Shown here: positions 44,628 to 53,490 of the stretch, piece after piece
Position numbering within the stretch: the first letter of the stretch is position 1
How the letters are laid out: the number at the start of each line of letters is the position of its first letter
Origin: Chitinophagales bacterium
Lineage (GTDB): Bacteria > Bacteroidota > Bacteroidia > Chitinophagales > Saprospiraceae
Direction of reading: 5' to 3'
NCBI GenBank assembly: GCA_013299105.1
Contig: JAAFJY010000002.1
Span: forward strand, 1 to 64,000
DNA: 64,000 bases
The notes under the pieces: model-generated
Told to the model about the DNA's origin: nothing
The model's database searches: none
What the model saw: the letters and a program-made list of their open reading frames with translations, nothing else
Translations under genes and position numbers: made by a program

Positions 44628-47438
44628 TCAATGCGCCTCCAGCCAGTTGCTCCCAGTGCCCATGCCCACCTCAATCGGTACCCTTAGATTTGGCAGGGCG
44701 GTACGCATGTACTCGCTGATGATTGGCTTGACGGTTTCCACCTCGATTAGCGGTACATCGAACACCAATTCGTCGTGTACTTGCAGGATCATTTTGCTGG
44801 CCAGTTTTTGGGCTTTCAACTCGCGGTTGATGTTGATCATGGCCACTTTCACCAGGTCAGCAGCCGAGCCTTGGATGGGGGTATTGATGGCAATGCGCTC
44901 GGCGTTGCTGCGCTCCAGCGAGCTCTTAGAATGGATGTCGCGCAAGTAGCGGCGGCGGCCCATCAGGGTGGTCACGTAACCATTTTTGCGGGCTTCTTCC
45001 ACAATGTTGTCCATGTAGCGCTTCAGGCCCGTGTATTGCGAAAAATAGGCGTCGATCAATTCCTTGGCCTCGGGCCGCTTGATGTTGAGCTGGCGCGACA
45101 GGTTGGTGGCTCCAGCGCCGTAAATGATGCTGAAATTCACCGTTTTGGCCTGGTAGCGCTGCTCACGGCTCACTTGGTCGAGTGGCACATTGAACACCTT
45201 TGAGGCAGTGGCCAAGTGGATGTCCAGGTTTTGCTGGAAAGCTTCGAGCATAGCCTCATCGTTACTTATTTCGGCAATCAAGCGCAATTCGATCTGCGAA
45301 TAATCCGCCGAAAGCAGGGTGTGTTCAGCGTCGCGGGGCACAAATGCTTTGCGCACCTTGGCACCTTCGGGCGTGCGCACTGGGATGTTTTGCAGGTTGG
45401 GGTTATTCGAGCTCAGGCGGCCCGTAGCAGCCAAAGCCTGATTGAACGAAGAGTGAATACGGCCAGTGCGTGGATTGACCAGTTTGGGCAGGGCATCCAC
45501 ATAGGTGGACTTCAATTTGGTGAGGGCGCGAAAAGCCAGGATCGACTCTACCACCGGGTAATCAGGCCCCAGGTCCAGTAGCTTGTCTTCGTCGGTAGAG
45601 TATTGCCCTGTTTTGGTTTTGGCCCCCTTGTATGGAATTTTCAGTTGTTCAAACAAGACCTCTCCCACTTGCTTGGGCGAGCCAATGTTGAATTTCATGC
45701 CCGCTTTTTCATATACCGCAGCTTCAGCAACAGCAATATTCACATCCAATTCCTTGGAATATTCGGCCAAGTAATTGCTGTCAATCCTAACCCCTTCATA
45801 CTCCAAATCGGCCAATACCCGCACCAAAGGGGCTTCGATGGTGTCGAAGAGTTTTTGCACCCCACCTTCTTCGAGCCTCGGTGCAAAAAACTGTTTGAGT
45901 TGCAGGGTCACGTCGGCGTCTTCGGCGGCGTATTCTTTCACTTGCTCCACAGGCACTTCACGCATGGTTATTTGGCCTTTGCCCTTTTTACCGATCAACT
46001 CCTCGATAGAAACGGGCGAGTAGCTCAAGTAGGTTTCAGCCAAGTAGTCCATGCCGTGCCTTTTCTCCGGCTCCAGCAGGTAGTGGGCAATCATGGTGTC
46101 GAAAATGGCCCCAGCCACTTCCACATCGTACCATTTCAGCACGACCAGGTCGTACTTCAGGTTTTGGCCAATTTTGAGGATTTTTTCATCCTCCAAAACT
46201 GGTCTGAAAATCTCCACGATGACTTGCGCAGCGGCCTTGCCTTCTGGCACAGGCACGTAATAAGCTTCACTGGTATTGATGGCAAACGACATGCCTACCA
46301 ATTCGGCCTGGGTGGGTTCCACATGGGTAGTTTCGGTGTCAAAGCAAATTTCGCTTTGGGCAGCAAGTTTGGCAGCTAAATCGCGCATGCCTGCCTCGGT
46401 GTCCACCAAGTGATAGGTATGCGGGGTATTGAGGATATTTTTTTCTGCTACCGAATGGGCAGGTAGGTTAGAGCCGATTTGTACGGGTGCTGCGGTACCA
46501 GGCTCATCGGGAAAAAGCGAGCCTTGGGTGCCAGCTTTGTTGACCGGGGCAGGGCGGGCCTCGCCTTCGCCCAGGATTTTTGTGGCGATGCTCCGGAACT
46601 CCAATTCTTTGAAAAGTTCGGATAAAGCCTCGCGGTTGACGGGGTCGATGGTCAGTTTTTCGGGCTCAAACTCGATGGGCACGTTCAGCTCAATGGTGGC
46701 CAATTGTTTCGACAATATGGCTTGCTCGGCGTATTGTTGTACGCGCTCCTGTTCTTTGCCCTTGAGTTGGTCCACCCCGGCGATAACGCCCTCCAAGGTG
46801 TCAAAACGATCCAGCAACTTGGCGGCAGTTTTTTCACCTACCCCTGGAATGCCAGGGATGTTGTCCACGCTGTCGCCCATCAGGCCCAGTAGGTCGATGA
46901 CTTGCTCTACGCGCTTGATACCCCAGTTTTCACAGACTTCCTTGGGGCCCATGATTTCGATGCCGTTCCCTTGGCGCGAGGGCTTGTACATGAACACCTT
47001 GTCCGATACCAACTGGCCATAGTCCTTATCGGGGGTTACCATGTATACGGTATAGCCTTCTTTTTCAGCTTTTTTGGCCAGAGTACCAATCACGTCATCG
47101 GCTTCGTAGCCCAGCACCTGCACGATGGGGATATTCATGGCTTCCACAATCTTGACAATCCAGGGAAACGCAGCACGGATGTCATCGGGGGTTTCTTCAC
47201 GGTTGGCCTTGTAGGGCTCATACATGTCGTTGCGAAAAGTAGCACCCGGAGGGTCGAAGGCCACCGCGATGTGAGTAGGCTTTTCGTTGCGCATCAGTTC
47301 CCACAGTTGGGTGGTAAAACCGTTGATGGCGGAGGTATTGAGGCCCTTGGAGTTGATCAGTGGGCGGGTGATGAACGCGAAATGCGCCCGGTAAACCAAG
47401 GCGTGACCATCGAGCAGGAACAGTTTCTTGTCTGACAT
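44628..47438 (-). CDS. polA: DNA polymerase I
   Basis: This 936-residue enzyme has all three domains. The 5'-3' exonuclease covers residues 1-300 (LFLLDGHALVYRAHFAF, GYEADDVIGTLAKKA, GLMGDSVDNIPGIPGVGEKTA). The 3'-5' proofreading domain keeps its acidic residues in EICFDTETT, KIGQNLKYDL and YAAEDADVTL, so it should be active. The polymerase domain has LLSADYSQIELRLIA, the O-helix region QRYQAKTVNFSIIYGAG and LQVHDELVFDVP. It fills gaps and removes RNA primers. It is monocistronic by appearance. Confidence 0.97.
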   Translation of the reverse strand: MSDKKLFLLDGHALVYRAHFAFITRPLINSKGLNTSAINGFTTQLWELMRNEKPTHIAVAFDPPGATFRNDMYEPYKANREETPDDIRAAFPWIVKIVEAMNIPIVQVLGYEADDVIGTLAKKAEKEGYTVYMVTPDKDYGQLVSDKVFMYKPSRQGNGIEIMGPKEVCENWGIKRVEQVIDLLGLMGDSVDNIPGIPGVGEKTAAKLLDRFDTLEGVIAGVDQLKGKEQERVQQYAEQAILSKQLATIELNVPIEFEPEKLTIDPVNREALSELFKELEFRSIATKILGEGEARPAPVNKAGTQGSLFPDEPGTAAPVQIGSNLPAHSVAEKNILNTPHTYHLVDTEAGMRDLAAKLAAQSEICFDTETTHVEPTQAELVGMSFAINTSEAYYVPVPEGKAAAQVIVEIFRPVLEDEKILKIGQNLKYDLVVLKWYDVEVAGAIFDTMIAHYLLEPEKRHGMDYLAETYLSYSPVSIEELIGKKGKGQITMREVPVEQVKEYAAEDADVTLQLKQFFAPRLEEGGVQKLFDTIEAPLVRVLADLEYEGVRIDSNYLAEYSKELDVNIAVAEAAVYEKAGMKFNIGSPKQVGEVLFEQLKIPYKGAKTKTGQYSTDEDKLLDLGPDYPVVESILAFRALTKLKSTYVDALPKLVNPRTGRIHSSFNQALAATGRLSSNNPNLQNIPVRTPEGAKVRKAFVPRDAEHTLLSADYSQIELRLIAEISNDEAMLEAFQQNLDIHLATASKVFNVPLDQVSREQRYQAKTVNFSIIYGAGATNLSRQLNIKRPEAKELIDAYFSQYTGLKRYMDNIVEEARKNGYVTTLMGRRRYLRDIHSKSSLERSNAERIAINTPIQGSAADLVKVAMININRELKAQKLASKMILQVHDELVFDVPLIEVETVKPIISEYMRTALPNLRVPIEVGMGTGSNWLEAH

Positions 47439-47566
47439 GTTGAACGGATTTCAGGGCTTTTGAGTATGGCCGCTACGAATTTAAGCCTACAAGATAGGCA
47501 GAAGGGCCAATTTTTGCGATGCTGCAATAAAGGGAAACAAAATTATAAAAAAGTTTGCAAAAATAC

Positions 47567-47597
47567 TTGACATTTAACAAATCTTGTTTTATTTTTG
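47567..47597 (+). promoter_or_regulatory. Promoter of the candidate small RNA
   Basis: TTG (47567-47569) within TTGACA is followed after 20 bases by TATTTTTG (47590-47597), matching TAnnTTTG exactly. Transcription would start at about 47600-47604, immediately before the folded segment. Confidence 0.6.
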
Positions 47598-47600
47598 GGT

Positions 47601-47737
47601 AGTCATTCAAATGTAATGCTGGCTTGCGCTGAGATTCCTTGAAATAGCCTTGCAAATCTCATGAACTAGCCTTACATCTGTAACACTACCTATTTTTGAA
47701 CTCGCTACATATTCCTCAGCCCTTTCGGGCTTTTTTC
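47601..47737 (+). ncRNA. Candidate structured small RNA or leader
   Basis: This roughly 137-base transcript is bounded by a perfect promoter and a terminator hairpin. Nested complementary blocks form one long interrupted helix: ATGTAA (47611-47616) with TTACAT (47672-47677), GGCT (47621-47624) with AGCC (47668-47671), and GAGATT (47631-47636) with AATCTC (47655-47660). GGTAGT and ACTACC at 47598/47685 may extend it. No open frame fits. It could be a 6S-like RNA (long bulged helix) or an attenuated leader of the DUF2851 gene 65 bases downstream. I do not recognise a known riboswitch. Confidence 0.5.
47718..47737 (+). terminator. Terminator of the candidate small RNA
   Basis: AGCCC (47718-47722) pairs with GGGCT (47727-47731) around TTTC, followed by a run of T. 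No plus-strand protein gene lies upstream of it, which is why a short RNA is proposed. Confidence 0.7.
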
Positions 47738-47801
47738 TACCTTTTTCATTTCGTTGATTTTTCAGCGGTCACGAGCATTTGTTTAGACAAAACTCAAGAC
47801 C

Positions 47802-49139
47802 ATGACTGAAGATTTTTTGCATTACGCCTGGCGCTATCGGCGTTTTCAGCAACGAGGGCTGCATTGCACCCTAGGGCTGCCAATCGAAATTTTACACCCC
47901 GGTCAGCATAACCATCATGCAGGGCCTGATTTCAGCAACGCCCGTATCCGCATCGACGACACCCAATGGGCCGGCAATGTCGAAATTCACATTCGCTCCT
48001 CAGAATGGTACCGCCACAGCCACGAGGAAGATCCTGCTTATGCCAATGTGATCCTGCATGTGGTGCTGGAAGAAGATTTACCCGTGTTCAATGCCCAAGG
48101 GCAGCGCATCCCTTGTCTGGAGCTCAAGCCCTTGCTCGACCCACAGGCCATGCAGCGCTATCACCAGTTGTTGTACGAATCGGCCTGGATCCCTTGCCAA
48201 TCGTTGTGGCCACAGGTACCAGAATTGACCAAGACCCTATGGATTGAGCGGCTTCTGGTCGAACGTTTGGAGGCCAAAACAGAGCACATCCAACACCTGC
48301 TGACCCTGAATCGCGGTGATTGGGAGGAGACTTGCTACCAGGTCTTGGCCCGAGCTTTTGGTATGAAAGTCAATGCGGAACCTTTCGAACAGTTGGCACG
48401 CAGCCTGCCTTACAAATTGATGGCCAAACATGGTGATAATCTTTTGCAAATTGAAGCCCTGCTATTCACTCAGGCTGGTATGCTGGAAGGGCTTTACCGT
48501 GAAAAATACCCGCGTACTTTACAACAAGAGGGCCGTTTTTTACGCCACAAGTATTCGCTTAAGCCGATGGATGGCAGCCAGTGGAAATTTCTGCGGATGC
48601 GGCCAGCCAATTTCCCCACCGTGCGTTTGGCGCAGTTTGCGGCACTGGTTTACCGATCGGAGCACTTGTTCAGCAAGATTTTAGCGAGTAGCAATGTGGA
48701 TGAATTGAGACCGCTTCTGTTGGGGCGGCCCAGCCCGTACTGGACCAATCACTACCAGTTTGACCAGCCTACCAAGTACCACGCCAAGCCTCCGGGTGAG
48801 ACTTTTTTCCAGTTATTGATCATCAATGCCATTGCACCACTCTTGTTTTTCTATGGCGTGTACCATCAAGATGCAGCTTTTTGCGAACGGGCTATGTTGT
48901 GGTTAGAGTCAATGCCTTCCGAAGACAATCATGTGCTCACAGGTTGGCAACAAATGGGATGCCAAGCCCAAAACGCAGGTGAAGGCCAGGCTTTGATGCA
49001 CCTGAAATCGAGCTATTGTGAGCAAAAGCGCTGCCTAAACTGTGCAGTAGGCAATGCGATTGTACAAGGCGTAGGACTAGATGTGGAGCAGGATGAAAAA
49101 GTGAAGCGAGAACGGGAATTAGTCTTTCAATCCGCTTGA
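47802..49139 (+). CDS. DUF2851 family protein
   Basis: This 445-residue protein carries the DUF2851 signature AGPDFSNARIRIDDTQWAGN, then VEIHIRSSEWYRH and YANVILHVVLEEDLPV. The family is conserved in Bacteroidota with unknown function. The C terminus has a cysteine cluster, SSYCEQKRCLNCAVGNAIV, that could bind a metal. No signal peptide or membrane segment is seen. It converges with the YndJ-like gene, and the two overlap by 13 bases at their 3' ends. The upstream small-RNA terminator may regulate it. Confidence 0.85.
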   Translation: MTEDFLHYAWRYRRFQQRGLHCTLGLPIEILHPGQHNHHAGPDFSNARIRIDDTQWAGNVEIHIRSSEWYRHSHEEDPAYANVILHVVLEEDLPVFNAQGQRIPCLELKPLLDPQAMQRYHQLLYESAWIPCQSLWPQVPELTKTLWIERLLVERLEAKTEHIQHLLTLNRGDWEETCYQVLARAFGMKVNAEPFEQLARSLPYKLMAKHGDNLLQIEALLFTQAGMLEGLYREKYPRTLQQEGRFLRHKYSLKPMDGSQWKFLRMRPANFPTVRLAQFAALVYRSEHLFSKILASSNVDELRPLLLGRPSPYWTNHYQFDQPTKYHAKPPGETFFQLLIINAIAPLLFFYGVYHQDAAFCERAMLWLESMPSEDNHVLTGWQQMGCQAQNAGEGQALMHLKSSYCEQKRCLNCAVGNAIVQGVGLDVEQDEKVKRERELVFQSA

Positions 49140-50083
49140 GGCAAAGTTGCACTGGACTTATTTGACTCGATTGGGGCTGTCATATTGCCCAAAACGCCAA
49201 ACAAGCCTACGCCCAAGGTATTGAGCGTACCGTGCAAGGCATACATCCAGGGAATGGAAAGCCAGGGCAGAACTGGATAAAAGCGCCAGGCGTACAAAAA
49301 AGCCAGGATCATGCCCAAGCTGAGGAACAAGCTACCCAGGATTTTGAGGCGCACTTGCCAAGCAGGCAAACTGAACTGAAAAGCTACCAAAACCTGGAGG
49401 TAAGCAGCACCCAAGGCCGAGACGACCATGACTGTTGCTGACAAGCTTTCGACCAAATAAGAGCCACCCAACTGCGTGACCGTGATACCGACGGCTACAA
49501 AAGCGGGTGCCAAAAGGATGCTCCAGCTTACCCAAGTGCTTCGGGTTATTTGCCCGGCATTGAGCTGCCGGTAGGTATGGCTAGCGCCCAGCGCCAGCAA
49601 AAAACCTGCGTAGTGAAAATGAGCTGCGGTGAGCAACACAATGGTCGGATCGAATCCCAGTGGTCGGATGCCCAGGCGGTCAGCAAAAGCCCAGGCAGCG
49701 CCAACGGGTAAGAACAGGAAGGCAGCGCATAAACTGCGCTCATGGGGACGGCCTCGAAAAACTTGGGACAGTAAGTGGAAATTGGCCCACAAAGCCCAAA
49801 GGCTGAAACCTAGCCAGGGCAATGCCAAACTGCCAGCGTACCAGCCTTGAGGCAAGGAAAAAGCAAAAACCAAAGCCAAAGCTGCGGTCAAAATGGCATA
49901 ATGTCCTTTTTGACTCCGAATCATTTTCACTTGCTCGCAAGCAAGGGGTACGAACACCGTTGGAGCCAACAGCAAGAGCAATTTTACCCAATCTTCTTCT
50001 AATGGATGGGTGGGAAAAGACCAAAATAGGTAAACCAACCATCCCAGCAAACCAAAGATGAGCGGGCCATGTTTAAACGGCAT
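49127..50083 (-). CDS. YndJ-like multi-pass membrane protein
   Basis: This is a 318-residue protein with about nine hydrophobic segments, resembling the YndJ family of unknown function (LLLAPTVFVPLACEQ, LTAAHFHYAGFLLALGASHTY). I chose ATG 50083 (MPFKHGPLIFGLLGW), which overlaps the end of the upstream DUF1990 gene by 11 bases; the longer frame to 50281 lies inside that gene. YndJ and DUF1990 are known to co-occur, which supports both calls. Function is unknown. Confidence 0.75.
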   Translation of the reverse strand: MPFKHGPLIFGLLGWLVYLFWSFPTHPLEEDWVKLLLLLAPTVFVPLACEQVKMIRSQKGHYAILTAALALVFAFSLPQGWYAGSLALPWLGFSLWALWANFHLLSQVFRGRPHERSLCAAFLFLPVGAAWAFADRLGIRPLGFDPTIVLLTAAHFHYAGFLLALGASHTYRQLNAGQITRSTWVSWSILLAPAFVAVGITVTQLGGSYLVESLSATVMVVSALGAAYLQVLVAFQFSLPAWQVRLKILGSLFLSLGMILAFLYAWRFYPVLPWLSIPWMYALHGTLNTLGVGLFGVLGNMTAPIESNKSSATLPQAD

Positions 50084-50669
50084 AGCTGCGCAGCATTTCG
50101 CGTTCGAGCAAGCTATGCATAGCCTTGGCCGAATCCTGGCGAAATTTGTTTTGGTAAAAACGAGCCAGCGGGTAGACCAGGAACACGTACCAGCGATTGG
50201 GGCGCGAAAAAGCACGAATATGGTACCAAACCTTGCCATCCTCTTTGAGTTCAAGCAGGAAAAGCTCTTCGCCTTTTTCAATGTGGTTTTCTAAGGTGCC
50301 ATAAGCAAAACCAAACCGATTGGGTTCATCAATGGTGTAAACGATGCGGCTGGCGTTGCCCCACCAAAAGCCAAACAAGCGAAACCACACGCCGACTTCC
50401 ATACCTTCTTCAAAATTGGGGTTGGGATCGTAAACGCGGGTCCAGGACTTGGGAAACATGCGCCACTTTAGCAGCAAAGTTTTAGCAGCGTCAAAGACCA
50501 TTTCACCCTGGCCAAGACAAGAGCTGGCCTCATCATGGTCATAACCTTTGGGGAAATGATCTAGTGTAGCACCCTGCTCGGGGTAAGAAAAAGATACTTC
50601 GGCCAGTTTGACGTGCTCTGTACGTAACCAGTTCAAGGGTGGGAATCGGGAAAATGTACGAATTTTCAT
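50073..50669 (-). CDS. DUF1990 family protein
   Basis: This is a 198-residue protein with DUF1990 features: GQGEMVFDAAKTLLLKWRMFP, FWWGNASRIVYTIDEPNRFGFAYGTLENH, and AFSRPNRWYVFLVYPLARFYQ. The fold is expected to be a START/SRPBCC-like ligand pocket. It is translationally coupled by an 11-base overlap to the YndJ-like membrane protein. Role unknown, perhaps lipid-related. Confidence 0.78.
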   Translation of the reverse strand: MKIRTFSRFPPLNWLRTEHVKLAEVSFSYPEQGATLDHFPKGYDHDEASSCLGQGEMVFDAAKTLLLKWRMFPKSWTRVYDPNPNFEEGMEVGVWFRLFGFWWGNASRIVYTIDEPNRFGFAYGTLENHIEKGEELFLLELKEDGKVWYHIRAFSRPNRWYVFLVYPLARFYQNKFRQDSAKAMHSLLEREMLRSYAV

Positions 50670-51055
50670 TATTTATTGAAATCTTTGAATGATAACGCTT
50701 AAAAAGCTCGATTTGTTCCCCTGGCTGTGTGATTTGTTTGTAAAATGAGGGGAAATAGTTGCCTTTGGAACGAATATGGGGTTGTAAAGACCGCGAGAGA
50801 GCGTAAAAAAATAAGGTGGACGGATTGGGGGTTAGTGAAAAAAGAAAAGCAACTGACTGAAAGGAAGTTGTGTTCTTTTTTGCTAACCCTCAAAAGCAAA
50901 TAAGTCCATTTTATTTTAGCTCAAATACTAAAAAGGCTCAAAATGAGCGCGAAGGCCAATCCCTTAAATCCCAGTCCCTGCTGTTTTGTCCTTCACAAAC
51001 GTCTAATTGGCATCAAAAATCAAAGAAAAAGAGCTGTTTTGTATACTTTCACAAC
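50670..51055. other. Divergent intergenic region with repeat copy 3
   Basis: This 386-bp gap holds the inverted third copy of the 132-bp element (50799-50928). No convincing promoter for either flanking gene was seen. Confidence 0.6.
50799..50928 (-). repeat. 132-bp hairpin element, copy 3
   Basis: This inverted full copy begins GAGCGTAAAAAAATAAGGTG and ends TTTTAGCTCAAATAC. It retains both arms and the centre (AACTGACTGAAAGGAAGTTG). It lies upstream of the histidine kinase gene. Confidence 0.85.
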
Positions 51056-52081
51056 ATGATTAAGCGCGTAATTCGGCATATCATTTTTTGGGCAATCCTG
51101 TGGCTTTGGATCTCGGTGGTGTGGATGGACAAAGAGTGCCAGTTTCACAACATTGCTATGGCTACGCTTTTACGCTTGCCTTGGCTGGTTGTGGCTGTCT
51201 ATGTCAACAACTATTTCCTGATTCCGCGTTACCTGATCCAGAAAAGGCAGTACTTCAGTTACGGTGCTTTGTTTTTACTACTGGTAGCTATACATTGGTT
51301 ACTGGATCGACTTTGGATGTTGCTTTGGGTTTTTGACCATTATTACCAAGAGTTGGGGCATCGTTTTTACTTCTTCTACTATCTACCCAATTTGCGCAAC
51401 CTCTTTGTATTTTTATCGGTCTTCCTTTTGGCAGCAGTTTTGCGATTTTATCGCATTTGGTACGAAAATGAAACGGCTACCCGCAAGCTGGCAGCTGAAA
51501 AAATGGCTACTGAATTGGCATTTCTCAAAGCCCAGGTCAACCCCCATTTTTTATTCAATACCCTCAACAACCTGTACTCACTGGCTGTACAACGTGCTAG
51601 TGATGACCTTGCCGAGGGTATCGCTCAATTGTCGAATTTGATGCGCTACCTGACCTACGAATCCAACTCAGAGAAGGTCCCCCTGCAACGGGAAGTAGAC
51701 CAAATCCACAGTTTCATTGCCATCCAACACCTACGCATCAGTGAGGAGGACGATGTGTTAATAGGATTTAAAAAACAAGGGCAACTGGACGGCAAACGCA
51801 TTGCTCCGGCAATCTTGATCCCATTTGTAGAAAATGCGCTGAAGCATGGCATTGATGTATCCAAAAATTCAGTGGTCAAAATGGAGTTGAGTGTGGATGG
51901 CAGTCGGCTGCATTTCTCTACCAGAAACACTTGTCAAACTCGAACCGAACTTCAACCTGAAGGCGTGGGCTTGGAAAACGTAAAGAAACGTTTACTCCTG
52001 CTCTATCCCGATCGGCATACCCTGAAAATAGAAGAGCAAGGCGACTTGTTTATTGTAAACCTTAGCCTAGAACTGGATTGA
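51056..52081 (+). CDS. LytS/YehU-type sensor histidine kinase
   Basis: This is a 341-residue membrane kinase of the His_kinase (PF06580) class. About four transmembrane helices fill residues 1-135 with no extracellular sensor domain. The phosphoacceptor His is in AFLKAQVNPHFLFNTLNNLY. The ATPase domain has PAILIPFVENALKHG (N box) and GVGLENVKKRLLLLYP (G box). I chose ATG 51056; the frame upstream runs through repeat copy 3. The response regulator starts one base after the stop, so the two form one operon. The stimulus is unknown. Confidence 0.9.
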   Translation: MIKRVIRHIIFWAILWLWISVVWMDKECQFHNIAMATLLRLPWLVVAVYVNNYFLIPRYLIQKRQYFSYGALFLLLVAIHWLLDRLWMLLWVFDHYYQELGHRFYFFYYLPNLRNLFVFLSVFLLAAVLRFYRIWYENETATRKLAAEKMATELAFLKAQVNPHFLFNTLNNLYSLAVQRASDDLAEGIAQLSNLMRYLTYESNSEKVPLQREVDQIHSFIAIQHLRISEEDDVLIGFKKQGQLDGKRIAPAILIPFVENALKHGIDVSKNSVVKMELSVDGSRLHFSTRNTCQTRTELQPEGVGLENVKKRLLLLYPDRHTLKIEEQGDLFIVNLSLELD

Positions 52082-52082
52082 T

Positions 52083-52790
52083 ATGCGGCGAGTACTGATC
52101 ATCGACGACGAGCCAATGGCCATCGAATTGCTGCGCAACTATGTGGAGCGCATCCCCAATTTGGAGCTCGCAGGCAGCTTCCGCAACCCACTGGAAGCCC
52201 TGGCTTTTTTGCAAAAGGAAAGTGTAGACTTGTTGCTGCTCGACATCCACATGCCCCAATTGTCGGGCCTGGAATTTTACCGCAGTTTGGCTCAAAAGCC
52301 CAGGGTCATTTTCACCACTGCTTATTCCGAGTATGCTGTGACCAGCTATGAACTCGAAGCTAGCGACTACCTGGTCAAACCAATTATTTTTGAGCGCTTT
52401 TTGCAAGCTTGCAATAAAGTCTGCCAAGAAGTATCCGCAGGACCTAATGAACCCGACATCCAAAGCGAAGAAGTTTTCATCAAAAGCGGACCAAAATTGT
52501 ACCGCCTCAATTGGAACGATGTATTGTTCCTGGAAAAAAGCGACAATTACGTGGTATTTCACACCGCCGAACGTAAAATTCTCAGCCGCCAAAACATGGT
52601 AGATGTGCAGGAAATGACCCCAGATTTCTTCTGCAAAATCCATAAATCCTACCTTATTTCACTCAAGCACCTGAGTATCGTAGAGCGCCATCAAGTGACC
52701 ATTGGCAAGCACACGATCCCCATTGGGCAAAGTTACCGTGATGAGTTTTTCCGGGTATTGGCTGAGCGCTGGGGATATTGCGATTTGTGA
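52083..52790 (+). CDS. LytTR-family response regulator
   Basis: This 235-residue regulator has a receiver domain with Asp8/Asp9, phosphoacceptor Asp54 (LLLLDIHMP), Thr79 and Lys99. A C-terminal LytTR DNA-binding domain follows (residues ~130-235: EVFIKSGPKLYRLNWNDVLF, RKILSRQNMVDV, FCKIHKSYLISL). It is the partner of the kinase directly upstream. Targets are not evident; in Bacteroidota such pairs often control envelope or neighbouring genes. Confidence 0.93.
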   Translation: MRRVLIIDDEPMAIELLRNYVERIPNLELAGSFRNPLEALAFLQKESVDLLLLDIHMPQLSGLEFYRSLAQKPRVIFTTAYSEYAVTSYELEASDYLVKPIIFERFLQACNKVCQEVSAGPNEPDIQSEEVFIKSGPKLYRLNWNDVLFLEKSDNYVVFHTAERKILSRQNMVDVQEMTPDFFCKIHKSYLISLKHLSIVERHQVTIGKHTIPIGQSYRDEFFRVLAERWGYCDL

Positions 52791-52811
52791 TTGAATACCG
52801 ATACCAGACCC

Positions 52812-53471
52812 TCACATATTCAAATATGACATCAGCCCCGCGTACCGTTCCTTCAATGTATCGTAATATTCTTCTTCGTTGAAGGAGGCTTTGACAGTGT
52901 AATTGAAGCGTTCGAAAGTTGCGATGATGCTTTGCAAATGATGGCGATTAACCTTGATGGTCACGTCGATTTTCTCTGAATCGGGGTATGATGTGATGAA
53001 AGAACTCAGGATAATCCCTTGTTCAGACTCTACAATCCGGGCGATCTCCGCCATGGTGTAATCTCGCCGAGCGATCTCTAAAACCAAGATGCTGCCCGTT
53101 TCGGCAAAAGAAACCGTGCGCGCGAAATAACGCAAGGTATCTTCCAGGGTAATTACTCCCAGGTAATTGTTTTCTTCGTCTACCACTGGAATCAAAGTCA
53201 GATCCTGTTCAGCGATGAGACGCATGACCTCGTAAATGTGGTCGTTGGCGTGAACGTAGGGCTTGGTCAGCGAGAGGCTGAAGGAGCCGACAGGCTCGCT
53301 GGGGTCAAAATTGAGCACATCGTCCTCAGAGATGACCCCCAATAGCTCGCGGTTGTTGACGATGGGCAAATGACGTACATAAAATTCGCTCATCATTTCC
53401 AAAGATACCTCGCCAGTGTCCGATGTTTGCAAGGGAATAATGGCATTAGATATCAAGTTTTCGGCAATCAT
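52812..53471 (-). CDS. Tandem CBS-domain protein with ACT-like tail
   Basis: This is a 219-residue protein. Two CBS motifs (residues ~1-65, RHLPIVNNRELLGVISEDDVL; and ~65-125, LIPVVDEENNYLGVITLEDTL) bind adenylate-type ligands in relatives. Residues ~130-205 look like an ACT-type ligand domain (SILVLEIARRDYTMAEIARIVESEQGIILSSF). It may sense energy or a metabolite. It is convergent with the response regulator and lies 19 bases downstream of the TM2 gene on the same strand. Confidence 0.82.
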   Translation of the reverse strand: MIAENLISNAIIPLQTSDTGEVSLEMMSEFYVRHLPIVNNRELLGVISEDDVLNFDPSEPVGSFSLSLTKPYVHANDHIYEVMRLIAEQDLTLIPVVDEENNYLGVITLEDTLRYFARTVSFAETGSILVLEIARRDYTMAEIARIVESEQGIILSSFITSYPDSEKIDVTIKVNRHHLQSIIATFERFNYTVKASFNEEEYYDTLKERYAGLMSYLNM

Positions 53472-53490
53472 AAGCGATTATCTGGGTCTA

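Larger units (their letters stand above)
47439..47801. other. polA / DUF2851 intergenic region
   Basis: This is a 363-bp gap. It contains the promoter, folded segment and terminator described as a candidate small RNA. Nothing else is recognised. Confidence 0.6.

Noticed and set aside
45603-46379. 258-codon plus-strand open frame inside polA
   Set aside because: It is the complement of conserved polymerase sequence and has no independent start signal or protein-like features.
47601-47701. TPP riboswitch, suggested by GCTGAGA at 47628-47634
   Set aside because: The other invariant TPP elements (ACCTGA and the second helix) are absent and the downstream gene is not a thiamine gene.
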